The notes under the pieces: generated by a model
Databases searched by the model: none
The model's input: the letters and a program-made list of their open reading frames with translations, nothing else
What the model was told of the DNA's origin: nothing
DNA from: Mucilaginibacter sp.
Lineage (GTDB): Bacteria; Bacteroidota; Bacteroidia; Sphingobacteriales; Sphingobacteriaceae
Length of the DNA: 64,000 nucleotides
Assembly (NCBI GenBank): GCA_028288305.1
Contig: JAQBOA010000064.1
Span: forward strand, 38,826-102,825
Reading direction: 5' to 3'
Made by a program: the position numbers and the translations under genes
Shown: positions 51,404 to 60,331 of the stretch, in pieces
How positions within the stretch are numbered: the first letter of the stretch is position 1
Layout of the letters: every line of letters begins with the position of its first letter

Positions 51404-52480
51404 ATGAAATCCTTTAATAATGAGGTTACCGATCCTTTATTTTCAAAGCCGGATAAATATAGTTGGATTGACAGGCGCATTTTAAAATACCTCCGCGATG
51501 AACGCGACTTGCCATTTGTCTACTTCATTTTTAAAATTATATTCCTTTTAATCCCATTTGCTGTAGTATTATATACAAATGTTTTATCTGGCTGGCAATG
51601 GGTTATTGCAGCGATTGTATATATAGGCATTGTTATTATTTTTTTCCTCGGAAAATTTGCTTTAATGTTCCATTGTACTGCTCATAGAACATTATTCAAG
51701 AAAGAATTTGATTCTTTGAATTATTTCCTGCCCTGGCTTATGGCACCTTTTTTTGGGCACATGGCCGATACTTACTACTCACATCATGTTGGTATGCACC
51801 ATGCTGAAAACAATTTGGAAGATGATGAAAGTTCAACTATGCCCTACCAACGAGATTCTTTTAGAGATTTTTTATCCTATTGGGGTAAATTCATGTTCTC
51901 GGGTATTTATACGCTGGTTGCCTATTTCAAGAAACGGAGCAGGAAAAAATTAATGAACAGTGCCTGGCAGGGTGAAGCCATATTTATAGTTTTTAGTGTT
52001 TTAATGTGTTTGATAAATTGGCAAGCAACAGCATGCGTCTTTATTTTTCCATACTTTTTTTACAGGTTTGTTGCCATGATGGGGAACTGGGTACAACATG
52101 CTTTTATCGACCAGGAAGACCCATCAAATTCGTACAAAAACAGTATTACTTGTATAAATTCAAAGTATAACTGGCAATGCTGGAATGATGGCTATCATGT
52201 AGTGCACCATTTAAAACAAACTATGCATTGGACAGAACATCCATTGCATTTTCTTAAAACGGTTGACAATTATGCCTTGAACAATGCGGTAGTTTTTAGC
52301 AAATTGGATTACGTAGCTGTTTGGCTGTTTTTGATGTTTAAACGATATGATCTTTTAGCCAAAAATTTTGTAAACATCGGCAACCGTTTCAGTTCTGATG
52401 AAGAAGTAATATTGTTTTTAAAAGAGCGGTTACAACCATTTGTATTTCACAGTCGGGACGCAGAAGCTGTAATGGCATAG
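51404..52480 (+). CDS. Fatty acid desaturase family protein
   Basis: From the ATG at 51404 (MKSFNNEVTDPL) the protein is 358 residues with three His clusters of membrane desaturases: HCTAHR (about residues 89-94), HHVGMHH (about 127-133), and HVVHHLKQTMHW (about 262-273). Four or so membrane helices (LPFVYFIFKIIFLLIPFAVVLYTN; WQWVIAAIVYIGIVIIFFLGKFALMF; AIFIVFSVLMCLINW) lie between. The substrate may be a fatty acid or sphingolipid; this cannot be told. A start at 51347 would add 19 residues with no ribosome-binding support. Confidence 0.86.
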   Translation: MKSFNNEVTDPLFSKPDKYSWIDRRILKYLRDERDLPFVYFIFKIIFLLIPFAVVLYTNVLSGWQWVIAAIVYIGIVIIFFLGKFALMFHCTAHRTLFKKEFDSLNYFLPWLMAPFFGHMADTYYSHHVGMHHAENNLEDDESSTMPYQRDSFRDFLSYWGKFMFSGIYTLVAYFKKRSRKKLMNSAWQGEAIFIVFSVLMCLINWQATACVFIFPYFFYRFVAMMGNWVQHAFIDQEDPSNSYKNSITCINSKYNWQCWNDGYHVVHHLKQTMHWTEHPLHFLKTVDNYALNNAVVFSKLDYVAVWLFLMFKRYDLLAKNFVNIGNRFSSDEEVILFLKERLQPFVFHSRDAEAVMA

Positions 52481-52540
52481 CCATTACAGCTCAAATTTTG
52501 AAGCATTGTTAATATAAATAAAAGTCTTATTTACTAATTG

Positions 52541-53404
52541 CTATTGTTTAACAAATTCTGCAGGTAACTTGTCAATAGGTTCTATTTTTATATGCTTGTA
52601 ATATAATTCCGCTCCTTCGGATTGTATTTGAATTTTCCCTTTGGTGAGTGGTAATTCCTGTCCGTTTTCCAATTGTCTGTTATGGTACAACACCATCATA
52701 ACCTTCCCATTCACAACATGTATGCTAGTATCGCCATGACAATAAAGATCAACTGTATTCCATAGGCCTGTAGGGTTCTCGGCATCTCCGTTCTTTATGC
52801 AATGCCTTCCCTGTTTGCTGCCCTGGCTAAATGTAAGCAGCGCTCCTTGCGGATTATAAACATATTCGGTTTCAGATTTTTTATTTACCGGAATATCAGC
52901 CATGCCTCCCGCTACACCCCAATAATCGCCACAGTTGCCTTCTTCAATCTGAAATTCTTGCGAACGCATCCAAGCGCCATAATCTGCACCATATTTGCCA
53001 ACGGAATGATATAGTAATCCGCTATCTTTCTTTTTACCTTTCTTTTGACCCCATAAAAGTGCACCCCACTTAAATTGCACTTGCAGGTGATAATTTTCAT
53101 ATTCCTTTTTGGTGGATATAGCCCCCCAATTTTCACCGGAAATGCGAATAATATTTTCTCCGTTATCCTTTACTATTGTAAAAACATGACGGGGGTCGTT
53201 GTTCAGACCTATAGGATTGCCGTTTATGGGTTTGCCATTATCATCCAGGTCGGGCCCGATATAGGTATCCCATCCTGTAAGGTCTTTTCCGTTAAACAGT
53301 TGTTTCCAATGGTCTTTTTTTTCGGTTGTTGTAAAACCAAAAGTCCCGATAGCTATCGGGATTGCACAAAGCAACAGCGGCAGAATAAATTTAGTGAGTC
53401 TCAT
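52541..53404 (-). CDS. DUF1080 protein (3-keto-glycoside hydrolase family)
   Basis: The 287-residue protein has a signal peptide (about 1-26) and a DUF1080 jelly-roll: WKQLFNGKDLTGWDTYIGPD, ISTKKEYENYHLQVQFKWG, KKDSGLLYHSVGKYGADYGAWMRSQEFQIEEGNCGDYW and PLTKGKIQIQSEGAELYYKHIKIEPI. Family members (PF06439) hydrolyse glycosides already oxidised to the 3-keto form. With the two PQQ dehydrogenases and the TIM-barrel protein elsewhere in the window this fits a 3-keto-sugar route, by inference. It stands alone. A perfect 18-bp palindrome lies inside its signal-peptide region. Confidence 0.9.
   Translation of the reverse strand: MRLTKFILPLLLCAIPIAIGTFGFTTTEKKDHWKQLFNGKDLTGWDTYIGPDLDDNGKPINGNPIGLNNDPRHVFTIVKDNGENIIRISGENWGAISTKKEYENYHLQVQFKWGALLWGQKKGKKKDSGLLYHSVGKYGADYGAWMRSQEFQIEEGNCGDYWGVAGGMADIPVNKKSETEYVYNPQGALLTFSQGSKQGRHCIKNGDAENPTGLWNTVDLYCHGDTSIHVVNGKVMMVLYHNRQLENGQELPLTKGKIQIQSEGAELYYKHIKIEPIDKLPAEFVKQ
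53344..53361. repeat. 18-bp perfect palindrome inside the DUF1080 gene
   Basis: TCCCGATAGCTATCGGGA is fully self-complementary and lies within the 5' coding part of the DUF1080 gene (signal-peptide region). A decayed copy, ATCCCGGTATCTATTGGGAT, occurs at 40780-40799 in a MITE-like element. Confidence 0.75.
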
Positions 53405-53640
53405 AATTAGGATGGTTTAATTGCCTAATATAAGAATTATACTAAGCATCAAAAATTACTTTATTTAAATAATATGGGAAAGGTCAGAGAATCACTGACT
53501 AAAAGCATTCTCACTAAAAAAATATAAAAAATAGTCAAAATTTAGTTTTATTTACTACAGTTTTTTTAGAGTTTCATTACTCCAAATTATTATTAATTTA
53601 GTAACTTATCAGTTTCCGAAATATAGATATAAACGTTCTA

Positions 53641-55107
53641 ATGCTTTTTAATTCCATCAGTTTTCTCATTTTTTTCACTATAGTAACAAGCCTTTACTTT
53701 GTTTTACCTCATAAATTCAGATGGTCGCTGCTTTTAGTGAGCAGCTGTTATTTCTACATGTCATTTGTGCCGGTTTATATACTGATACTTGGCTTTACTA
53801 TAATTATTGACTATTTAGCCGGGTTAATGATTGAAGGGGCTAAAGGAAAAAAAAGACTGTTTTTCTTGATTTGTAGTTTAGTAGCCAATATTGGCATTCT
53901 GGCTATATTTAAGTATTATAACTTTATAGTTTATAACCTCTCTTTTTTATTTAAATATACAGGTAGTAATAACCCCTTTTCATACCTAAGCATTTTATTG
54001 CCTATCGGTTTATCATTTCATACATTTCAGGCAATGAGCTATACTTTGGAGGTGTACAGAGGAAAACAGAAAGCCGAAAAACACTTTGGTATATATGCAC
54101 TTTACGTGATGTTTTACCCACAATTGGTTGCCGGTCCTATTGAGAGGCCCCAAAACTTATTACATCAGTTTTATGAAAAGCATAGTTTTGATTACGTCAG
54201 AATAACAGATGGACTAAAACTAATGGCCTGGGGATTATTTAAGAAGGTGGTTATTGCCGACCGCTTGTCTATTTTAGTCGACAATGTTTACAATAACCCT
54301 TATCATCACCATGGTTTAAGTTTTATTATCGCAACAGTCTGCTTTTCATTTCAGATATTTTGTGATTTTTCAGGGTATTCCGACATGGCAATTGGAATTG
54401 CAAAAGTTATGGGATTTAGGCTGATGAAAAATTTTAACAGCCCCTATCATGCGAAAAGCGTAAGTGAATTCTGGACGAGGTGGCATATCTCTTTGTCCAC
54501 TTGGTTTAAGGATTATTTATATATCCCACTGGGAGGCAGCAGAGTTTCTGTACCACGTTTATACCTGAATCTTTTTATAGTCTTTTTAATTAGCGGTTTA
54601 TGGCATGGAGCTAGCTGGACCTTTATGGCATGGGGAGCGCTGCATGGTTTTTATTTAATATTTTCCCTGGCTACAAAAAAATATAAAAATAAAATCAGCA
54701 GGAATATTGGCCTTCAAAATCATCCGAAATTTAATAGGTTACTGCAAATGTTTGTTACATTTTTATTGGTATCATTTGCATGGATTTTTTTTAGGGCAAA
54801 ATCAATAAGTGTTGCTTTTTATATTATTAAAAGCATGGTAACCTATACTTCTGCTGATATTTATGGCCTTTTGCAGCACCAACAATCTCACCTTGATTTG
54901 GGACTGATAGGAAAAGAAATATGGATCGCTTTGTTTTCAGTTATTTTTCTTGAAGCTATTCACATTATTCAAATGAAGCATAGTATTACAGCTTGGATAA
55001 GAACTAAGCCCGTATATATGCGATGGGCAGTTTATTATACTTTTTTGTTCCTAATCCTCCTTTTTAATGTATCAGACAGTAAACAATTTATTTACTTCCA
55101 GTTTTAG
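53641..55107 (+). CDS. MBOAT family O-acyltransferase (AlgI-like)
   Basis: The 488-residue protein has about 11 membrane helices and the MBOAT/AlgI pattern: MLFNSISFLIFFTIVTSLYFVLPHKFRWSLLLVSS at the start, GLSFHTFQAMSYTLEVYRGKQKAEKHFGIYALYVMFYPQLVAGPIERPQNLLHQ, FCDFSGYSDMAIGIAKVMGFRLMKNFNSPY, EFWTRWHISLSTWFKDYLYIPLGGSR, and the catalytic His in FLISGLWHGASWTFMAWGALHG. It moves acyl groups across the membrane to O-acetylate an extracellular polysaccharide. It is followed 3 bp later by an SGNH-like gene, the usual partner. Confidence 0.94.
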   Translation: MLFNSISFLIFFTIVTSLYFVLPHKFRWSLLLVSSCYFYMSFVPVYILILGFTIIIDYLAGLMIEGAKGKKRLFFLICSLVANIGILAIFKYYNFIVYNLSFLFKYTGSNNPFSYLSILLPIGLSFHTFQAMSYTLEVYRGKQKAEKHFGIYALYVMFYPQLVAGPIERPQNLLHQFYEKHSFDYVRITDGLKLMAWGLFKKVVIADRLSILVDNVYNNPYHHHGLSFIIATVCFSFQIFCDFSGYSDMAIGIAKVMGFRLMKNFNSPYHAKSVSEFWTRWHISLSTWFKDYLYIPLGGSRVSVPRLYLNLFIVFLISGLWHGASWTFMAWGALHGFYLIFSLATKKYKNKISRNIGLQNHPKFNRLLQMFVTFLLVSFAWIFFRAKSISVAFYIIKSMVTYTSADIYGLLQHQQSHLDLGLIGKEIWIALFSVIFLEAIHIIQMKHSITAWIRTKPVYMRWAVYYTFLFLILLFNVSDSKQFIYFQF

Positions 55108-55110
55108 ATA

Positions 55111-56109
55111 ATGAATAAATTGATAAAAAAAGTCGCTTTGTTTTTGTTGCCTTTATTGATATTGAGCACCCTTTATATAATAACCGACCCCTTCCAGAAT
55201 ATTTTACCACGCGACGAGTATGCCTTTGACTATATGATGTTATCAAGAGGGAATGTTTCCACAAAGGTCTACCTGAAAAATAAAGACAAATACATATATG
55301 ACTCGTTCATATTTGGCAGTTCCAGAAGTTGTTCGCACACCAGTAAAGAATGGGCTAAGTATTTATCAAAAGATAATGTGCCTTTTTCTTTTGGGGCATG
55401 GAATGAGAGCATTGAGGGAATATACAGAAGAATAAAGCTGATCGATTCGCTTAAAGGTCCGTTAAAGAATGCATTTATTATAATAGATGTCGACCGTACA
55501 TTTGCGAAATCGGATACAGATAAGGTTAGTGATTTCTCTTCCGATCATTATTTAATTTCGGGCATTTCTAAATATGATTATTATATGAACGACTATTTTT
55601 CCTATTTGAAAAATCCGTTACTTATTTTAACCAGTATAGATTATAAGTTATTTCATAGGCGCAGATGGTATATGGAGAGTTTTGTTCACATGGACAAAGG
55701 TGATTTAGATCCGGTAAACAATGATTGGGACCTTAATTCTGAGAAAACAATACTTACAGATTCAATATCTTATTATAAAGGCAGTGCAGATAAATTTTAT
55801 AAAAGATCACCTGTACAAAAGATTGCGAAAGTACAAATCAGTAAAAAAAAGGAGCAATATTTACTTAAAATATTTGCAGTGTTTAAGAGGCACCACACCA
55901 ATTATAAAATAGTGATCGCACCATTGTACGATCAGATAAAACTTAATCCGCAGGATATTTTAGTTTTCGATAATATTTTTGGAAAATCTAATGTATATGA
56001 TTATTCCGGAATTAATGAAATCACCGATAATCTGTTCAATTATGGTAAAGATGTTGTTCATTATAGAAAGAAAGTAGGTAATTTGATATATGAAGAAATT
56101 TATCACTGA
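55111..56109 (+). CDS. SGNH-like protein, partner of the MBOAT acyltransferase
   Basis: The 332-residue protein has an N-terminal membrane anchor (about 5-23) and an extracytoplasmic domain with a GSSR motif (DSFIFGSSRSCSHT, about residues 70) at the place of the SGNH nucleophile, then FSFGAWNESIEGIYRRIKLID and AFIIIDVDRTF. The usual C-terminal Asp-His pair is not clear (DVVHYRKK may supply it), so catalysis is uncertain. Paired MBOAT/SGNH genes in Bacteroidota acylate surface glycans, the SGNH protein placing the acyl group. Operon with the MBOAT gene. Confidence 0.68.
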   Translation: MNKLIKKVALFLLPLLILSTLYIITDPFQNILPRDEYAFDYMMLSRGNVSTKVYLKNKDKYIYDSFIFGSSRSCSHTSKEWAKYLSKDNVPFSFGAWNESIEGIYRRIKLIDSLKGPLKNAFIIIDVDRTFAKSDTDKVSDFSSDHYLISGISKYDYYMNDYFSYLKNPLLILTSIDYKLFHRRRWYMESFVHMDKGDLDPVNNDWDLNSEKTILTDSISYYKGSADKFYKRSPVQKIAKVQISKKKEQYLLKIFAVFKRHHTNYKIVIAPLYDQIKLNPQDILVFDNIFGKSNVYDYSGINEITDNLFNYGKDVVHYRKKVGNLIYEEIYH

Positions 56110-56313
56110 TAAAAATTAAAAAAACATTAGCTTACTATTTATATTGCCCCACCCCGAAAAAAAGTTACATTATGGGTAATCATCCTGTATTGAATTACAT
56201 CATTATAGCCAACATCGTTTCTGTGCTCTCTTCATTTAAAATTCCGTTGTAAAAACGGAATAAAATTTTTACTAATTTATTTCCTGACATTAGTTTAGGT
56301 TTGCCAAGCTTTC

Positions 56314-57378
56314 TTATTCCAAGTTCCCAACTTTTATCCTTCTTTCCATCACTTCGCGCCAGGTTGTTAAAATAAATCCGTTCTTTTTTAAAAATTCTTT
56401 CAGGCGAGGGTCAGTCATCGCCAACAAATCGCCTTTTCGTTTTTTACCTTCTTTACAAATGTATTTAAAGGAGTCCGACGGGTTGGTACAATGCATAATC
56501 ACCATTGTTAAACCAGGGCTTAACCTGCCAATGCTTTCAATATAATGATCAGTGTACCATTTCTGAATTTCTTTATCAGTCTTATTATCTACGTCCGGCA
56601 TATTCCAGTCGTAGCTGGAGTTATGCAGATCATCTAAAACAGGCAGGCCATTTTTCCATAGCATTTCACCAACTGCTTTTGCTTTACCTAACGCAGGAGC
56701 TTCAGTTATTTCCATTCCTTCCTTGTATTTACCTTGCTTTTTAAGTTCAGCAATTGCCGCTGCTTTTGCTTCTGAGCGATAAAACAGGTCATCACCACCG
56801 GGAAACATTACCGGGATCTGCTTTTCAATTCCCAATTTTAAATATTTCTCCATAAAGGCATCTTTGGCAAACAGGGTACCCATATGCGAATCGAGGTGTG
56901 TAGGTTTAAACCCCATATTTAAAGCGCGGTCGAGCTGTGCCCGCATTTCTTTATCTACTTCGTCAGCAGTAGCGTTAAAATAAACACCTGCTACAGATGA
57001 ATACAAACAACCTTGTTTATCAACCAGGCCGGGCACAACCGATTTACCAGCCAGCGGCCCCCATCGATAATTATCCCATTCGGAGGTGAGCGTTAAATGC
57101 AATCCTGCATCAGTATTAGGATGTTCTTTTATATATTTAACTATTTCCGGCACCCAGGAGCATGGCATCATTACACTGGTAGAAGTTGATACCCCTTCAC
57201 CTATTGCCTCTTCAACACCTTCATTCGAGTCGTGCGACATACCGGCATCATCAACATGCAGGATCAATACCCGTGCACCTTTCGGCCAACCCAATTTTTC
57301 GGCATAAGTTTTAGTTTGCTGTGCTGAAACAGCGATAGCAAAGCTAATTAGCAACGATAAAAGGCTTAATTTTTTCAT
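56314..57378 (-). CDS. YdjC/ChbG-like carbohydrate deacetylase
   Basis: The 354-residue protein has a signal peptide (MKKLSLLSLLISFAIAVSA) and the YdjC fold: VLILHVDDAGMSHDSNEGVEEAI with the metal-binding DD (about 42-43), DAGLHLTLTSEW, PTHLDSHMGTLF with the His metal ligands, and IMHCTNPSDSFK near the C-terminus. Members remove acetyl groups from chitobiose or related N-acetylated sugars, using zinc. It is exported here. It lies 75 bp after the HGSNAT-like gene, with a hairpin between them. Confidence 0.9.
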   Translation of the reverse strand: MKKLSLLSLLISFAIAVSAQQTKTYAEKLGWPKGARVLILHVDDAGMSHDSNEGVEEAIGEGVSTSTSVMMPCSWVPEIVKYIKEHPNTDAGLHLTLTSEWDNYRWGPLAGKSVVPGLVDKQGCLYSSVAGVYFNATADEVDKEMRAQLDRALNMGFKPTHLDSHMGTLFAKDAFMEKYLKLGIEKQIPVMFPGGDDLFYRSEAKAAAIAELKKQGKYKEGMEITEAPALGKAKAVGEMLWKNGLPVLDDLHNSSYDWNMPDVDNKTDKEIQKWYTDHYIESIGRLSPGLTMVIMHCTNPSDSFKYICKEGKKRKGDLLAMTDPRLKEFLKKNGFILTTWREVMERRIKVGNLE

Positions 57379-57394
57379 CCTAAATTTAGTTAGT

Positions 57395-57439
57395 GGTTAA
57401 TTAAGTTGAATGTAGAAATACTGTTCAACTTAATCAACC
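57395..57439. repeat. Hairpin between the acetyltransferase and deacetylase genes
   Basis: GGTTAATTAAGTTGAA (57395-57410) and TTCAACTTAATCAACC (57424-57439) pair with one mismatch over 16 bases, loop 13. No T-tract follows in the leftward direction, so it is more likely an mRNA processing or stability element, or a REP, than a terminator. Confidence 0.6.
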
Positions 57440-57453
57440 ATTCTCCTAATCAA

Positions 57454-58587
57454 CTATACCCTTAAATATATCTTATTCTTATCCAATATTTTCCCAAACA
57501 ACCAGCAAACTAGCATATAGCAAATGGCAAATAATAAAGAGCCGATAGCACCCGGAGCTATAACCTGGAAGAACGCTTTATTTGTCCAATCGGGGAAATT
57601 GGTTTTACCTATATAAAACCAGCCAAGTATACCAATAAAAAGTTCGGAAAATATATATATCGGTAACGGGTTTTTACCAACTGTTGTAAAAAATGCTGTC
57701 CAGTTACCTTTGTTCCATTTTAGTACTTCGATAATATAAATCAATGCTGATATGATTACCAGGTCGATACCAACAGTCAGTAACACAAACGGACTTGTCC
57801 ATATTTTTTTGGCTATCGGGAAAGTCATGTTCCAGCAAAGCGCTATGAAAATAAATAAACATCCGTACAGCATTAATTTTGAAATGGTTTCGTAGCCTTT
57901 CCCTTTTTCCTGTATAAATTTTCCGGCATAGTAGCCGCAAATTACATTTACAATCGCGGGTAAAGTACCCAATATACCTTCGGGCTCAAATGCTACACCT
58001 TCGCCGTGATAAAAGTGGCCGTCACTCAATACAAATTTATCCAGATAAGTACCGGCATTGGTTAACATGCCATACGGGGCGGCATGATCACCGAATACTA
58101 ATAATAAAAGCCAATAGCCAACCAAAAGTAAAATACTGATAACGATTACCGCTGTTTTGGAGGATATAAAATAAATGATTAATGAAGCAAAAAGATAACA
58201 AAGGGCAATCCGCTGCAAAACGCCAAAAATACGGGTATGACTTATTGGTGATATTGACCATCCACTGGCGTTATGCTTAACAAACGGGAACCAATACATC
58301 AGGTAACCTAATAAAAAAATAATTGCCGCCCGTTTAAAAATCCTGAATAAAACAGAGCCAGTACTCATATCGGCAAGCTTTTTCATCGAAAAGCTCATCG
58401 CATTTCCAACTGCGAATAAAAAAGAAGGAAAAACAAGATCGGTTGGTGTAAAACCGAACCAGGCTGCATGTTCAAGGGGCGGAAACGCTGTAGCGCCGCT
58501 TCCTGGAGTATTTACAATGATCATAAAACAAATAGTCATTCCGCGAAACACATCCAGCGAAAGAAAACGATTGGCGCTTTTGTCCAT
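57454..58587 (-). CDS. HGSNAT-like membrane acyltransferase
   Basis: The 377-residue protein has about 10 membrane helices and the pattern of bacterial heparan-alpha-glucosaminide N-acetyltransferase-like proteins: NRFLSLDVFRGMTICFMIIVNTPGSGA at the N-terminus, HAAWFGFTPTDLVFPSFLFAVGNAMSF, GVLQRIALCYLFASLIIYF, and DPEGILGTLP-like FEPEGILGTLPAIVNVICGYYAG. The conserved Asp-Leu-Val-Phe-Pro is typical. It probably uses acetyl-CoA to acetylate an amino sugar across the membrane. Leftward operon with the YdjC deacetylase. Confidence 0.9.
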   Translation of the reverse strand: MDKSANRFLSLDVFRGMTICFMIIVNTPGSGATAFPPLEHAAWFGFTPTDLVFPSFLFAVGNAMSFSMKKLADMSTGSVLFRIFKRAAIIFLLGYLMYWFPFVKHNASGWSISPISHTRIFGVLQRIALCYLFASLIIYFISSKTAVIVISILLLVGYWLLLLVFGDHAAPYGMLTNAGTYLDKFVLSDGHFYHGEGVAFEPEGILGTLPAIVNVICGYYAGKFIQEKGKGYETISKLMLYGCLFIFIALCWNMTFPIAKKIWTSPFVLLTVGIDLVIISALIYIIEVLKWNKGNWTAFFTTVGKNPLPIYIFSELFIGILGWFYIGKTNFPDWTNKAFFQVIAPGAIGSLLFAICYMLVCWLFGKILDKNKIYLRV

Positions 58588-58824
58588 ATTAATAATTAAA
58601 GTTTAAATATTAGGAATTTAGGGTACAATATAATTGTTATTGAAATCAAAAAACATGTCTCAATTCGTAAATATTCAAAAGTTAAATGGTTTTTTAAAAT
58701 AATTGGCAAAGTTTGGGGGAAATATGTAGGAATGTTGAAAAGTTATTTTGTAAAGGTTAAATTTTCTATACTATCGTCTCTCTGACTTTTCTAAATTCGT
58801 AATTACCGGACATAAAAAAATTGC

Positions 58825-58832
58825 TATTTTTG
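58825..58832 (+). promoter_or_regulatory. TAnnTTTG element almost at the start codon
   Basis: TATTTTTG exactly matches TAnnTTTG and ends only 6 bases before the ATG at 58839. If functional, transcription would begin at or near the start codon and give a leaderless mRNA. No clear -33 TTG is seen. Confidence 0.4.
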
Positions 58833-58838
58833 AGGTCA

Positions 58839-59111
58839 ATGCTAACCGTTACCAACCATACACTTGAGAAGCTGGAAATGCTGTTAAAAACCACCGGCTA
58901 TAAAGTACGTTATGAAAAAGGAAACTTTAAAACCGGCGCCTGCCTATTGCAAAGTAGCCGTATAATTGTTATTAACAAATTTTCGGACCTTGAAAGCAGG
59001 ATATTAGCGATTAGTGAACTGACACGTGACCTGGACATTGATATTAACTTGCTGGATGAAAAGCAACTGGCTTTTTTGCAGCAGATAAAACAAACTAAAC
59101 TGGAACTGTGA
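58839..59111 (+). CDS. Small conserved-type protein, operon partner of the PhnP-like gene
   Basis: From the ATG at 58839 the protein is 90 residues, MLTVTNHTLEKLEMLLKTTGYKVRYEKGNFKTGACLLQSSRIIVINKFSDLESRILAISELTRDLDID.... No signal peptide. The fold suggested by the sequence is helix-strand-strand-helix (KVRYEKGNFKTGACLL; RIIVINKF). I do not know its function. Its stop overlaps the GTG start of the MBL gene by 4 bases (GTGA), so the two are translationally coupled and probably act together. Confidence 0.75.
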   Translation: MLTVTNHTLEKLEMLLKTTGYKVRYEKGNFKTGACLLQSSRIIVINKFSDLESRILAISELTRDLDIDINLLDEKQLAFLQQIKQTKLEL

Positions 59112-59869
59112 CCATAACTTTTTTAGGTACCGGAACTTCGCAGGGTGTACCTGTAATTGCCTGCAACTGTGAAGTTTGTACTTCGACCGATTTCAGGGAT
59201 ACACGCTTGCGGTCTTCTATATTAATTGAAGCTGAAGGTAAGGTGATTGTCATCGATTCGGGCCCGGATTTCAGGTACCAGATGCTCAGGGCTAATGTAC
59301 AACGCCTTGATGCCATAGTGTTTACGCACGAACATAAAGACCATATTGCCGGACTCGACGATATAAGGGCATTTAATTACAGGCAAAAAGGCCCAATTGA
59401 TATATATGCCAATATACAAGTACAAAATGCACTTCAAAAGGAATTTCATTACATTTTCCAGGAATTTATATATCCCGGCATTCCGGAAATAAAGATGCAT
59501 ACTATTGATAAGGAAATTTTTGAAATTGGAAAAGTACGTTTTTTGCCCATAGAAGTATTACATTATAAATTGCCGGTATTGGGCTTTAGGATAAATAATT
59601 TCACCTACATTACTGATGCTAAAACTATTTCGGAAACGGAAAAAGAAAAAATAAAAGGGTCAAAAATATTGGTAGTAAATGCCCTGCAAAAACAGATGCA
59701 TATATCACATCTTACACTAGACGAAGCAGTAGCCTTTGCTGAAGAGATAGGTGCAGAAAAAACCTATTTTACACATATAAGCCATCGCCTGGGCAGGTAT
59801 CAGGATATAGCCCGTGAACTGCCAAATGGTATTGAACTTGCTTATGATGGGTTGAAGTTAAATGTCTGA
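59108..59869 (+). CDS. MBL-fold metallohydrolase, PhnP-like
   Basis: The 253-residue protein has a metallo-beta-lactamase fold with an N-terminal MTITFLGTGTSQGVPVIACNCEVC motif, DSGPDFRYQMLR and the metal site FTHEHKDHIAGLDDIRAFN (HxHxDH). The C-terminal HISHRL closes the site. Closest in character are phosphoribosyl 1,2-cyclic phosphate phosphodiesterase-like enzymes, but without phosphonate genes nearby the substrate is open. It starts at a GTG inside the stop codon of the previous gene. Confidence 0.9.
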   Translation: MTITFLGTGTSQGVPVIACNCEVCTSTDFRDTRLRSSILIEAEGKVIVIDSGPDFRYQMLRANVQRLDAIVFTHEHKDHIAGLDDIRAFNYRQKGPIDIYANIQVQNALQKEFHYIFQEFIYPGIPEIKMHTIDKEIFEIGKVRFLPIEVLHYKLPVLGFRINNFTYITDAKTISETEKEKIKGSKILVVNALQKQMHISHLTLDEAVAFAEEIGAEKTYFTHISHRLGRYQDIARELPNGIELAYDGLKLNV

Positions 59870-59935
59870 ATTGAGATTAGCTCATCTAAATAAGTTGCCT
59901 TTACTTATTGCGCAGTCGATATGCTGATGATAATT

Positions 59936-59977
59936 TAATCAAAAAAGACCGCTCAAAAGAGCAGTCTTTTTTGATTA
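59936..59977. terminator. Bidirectional terminator between convergent genes
   Basis: TAATCAAAAAAGACCGCTC (59936-59954) pairs with GAGCAGTCTTTTTTGATTA (59959-59977) with one mismatch around an AAAA loop. A-tract and T-tract on the two sides suit both directions. It serves the PhnP-like gene and the lipoprotein gene at 59993. Confidence 0.9.
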
Positions 59978-59992
59978 AAAATAATGGCCAGC

Positions 59993-60331
59993 CTATGGCA
60001 GTGTGGACGAAATAGCTATGCTACTTGTATTTCCATTACTTTGAGCGGTTTGATTATTATCAATGTATATCTTACCGCCTACGTTACTGCCATCAACACT
60101 GATTACAGTTAGTTTAAGCGTTAATCCGTGATCATTTGATGAAAAACTTGTAGTCCAGCTTGCATCAGCATTAGTTACAGTTTGAATATTCCCGTGTTGA
60201 TCAATATAGGTAATATTTGATTTCGCTGTACCCTGTATTGTATATTTTACAACATGAGAGTCGTTCTTTTTACAGGAAAAAGTAAAAATAGTGATTAGTA
60301 TAAAAAGAGAAAGAAAGATAAATTTTTTCAT
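59993..60331 (-). CDS. Small lipoprotein, MmpS-like fold
   Basis: The 112-residue protein has a lipoprotein signal (MKKFIFLSLFILITIFTFSC, Cys 20) followed by KKNDSH and a beta-rich domain: VVKYTIQGTAKSNITYIDQHGNIQTVTNADASWTTSFSS, GLTLKLTVISVDGSNVGGKIYIDNN. The order of strands recalls the MmpS domain (VxYxVxGxA..VTYxDxxG), seen in small Bacteroidota lipoproteins. Envelope protein of unknown role. It stands alone. Confidence 0.7.
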   Translation of the reverse strand: MKKFIFLSLFILITIFTFSCKKNDSHVVKYTIQGTAKSNITYIDQHGNIQTVTNADASWTTSFSSNDHGLTLKLTVISVDGSNVGGKIYIDNNQTAQSNGNTSSIAISSTLP

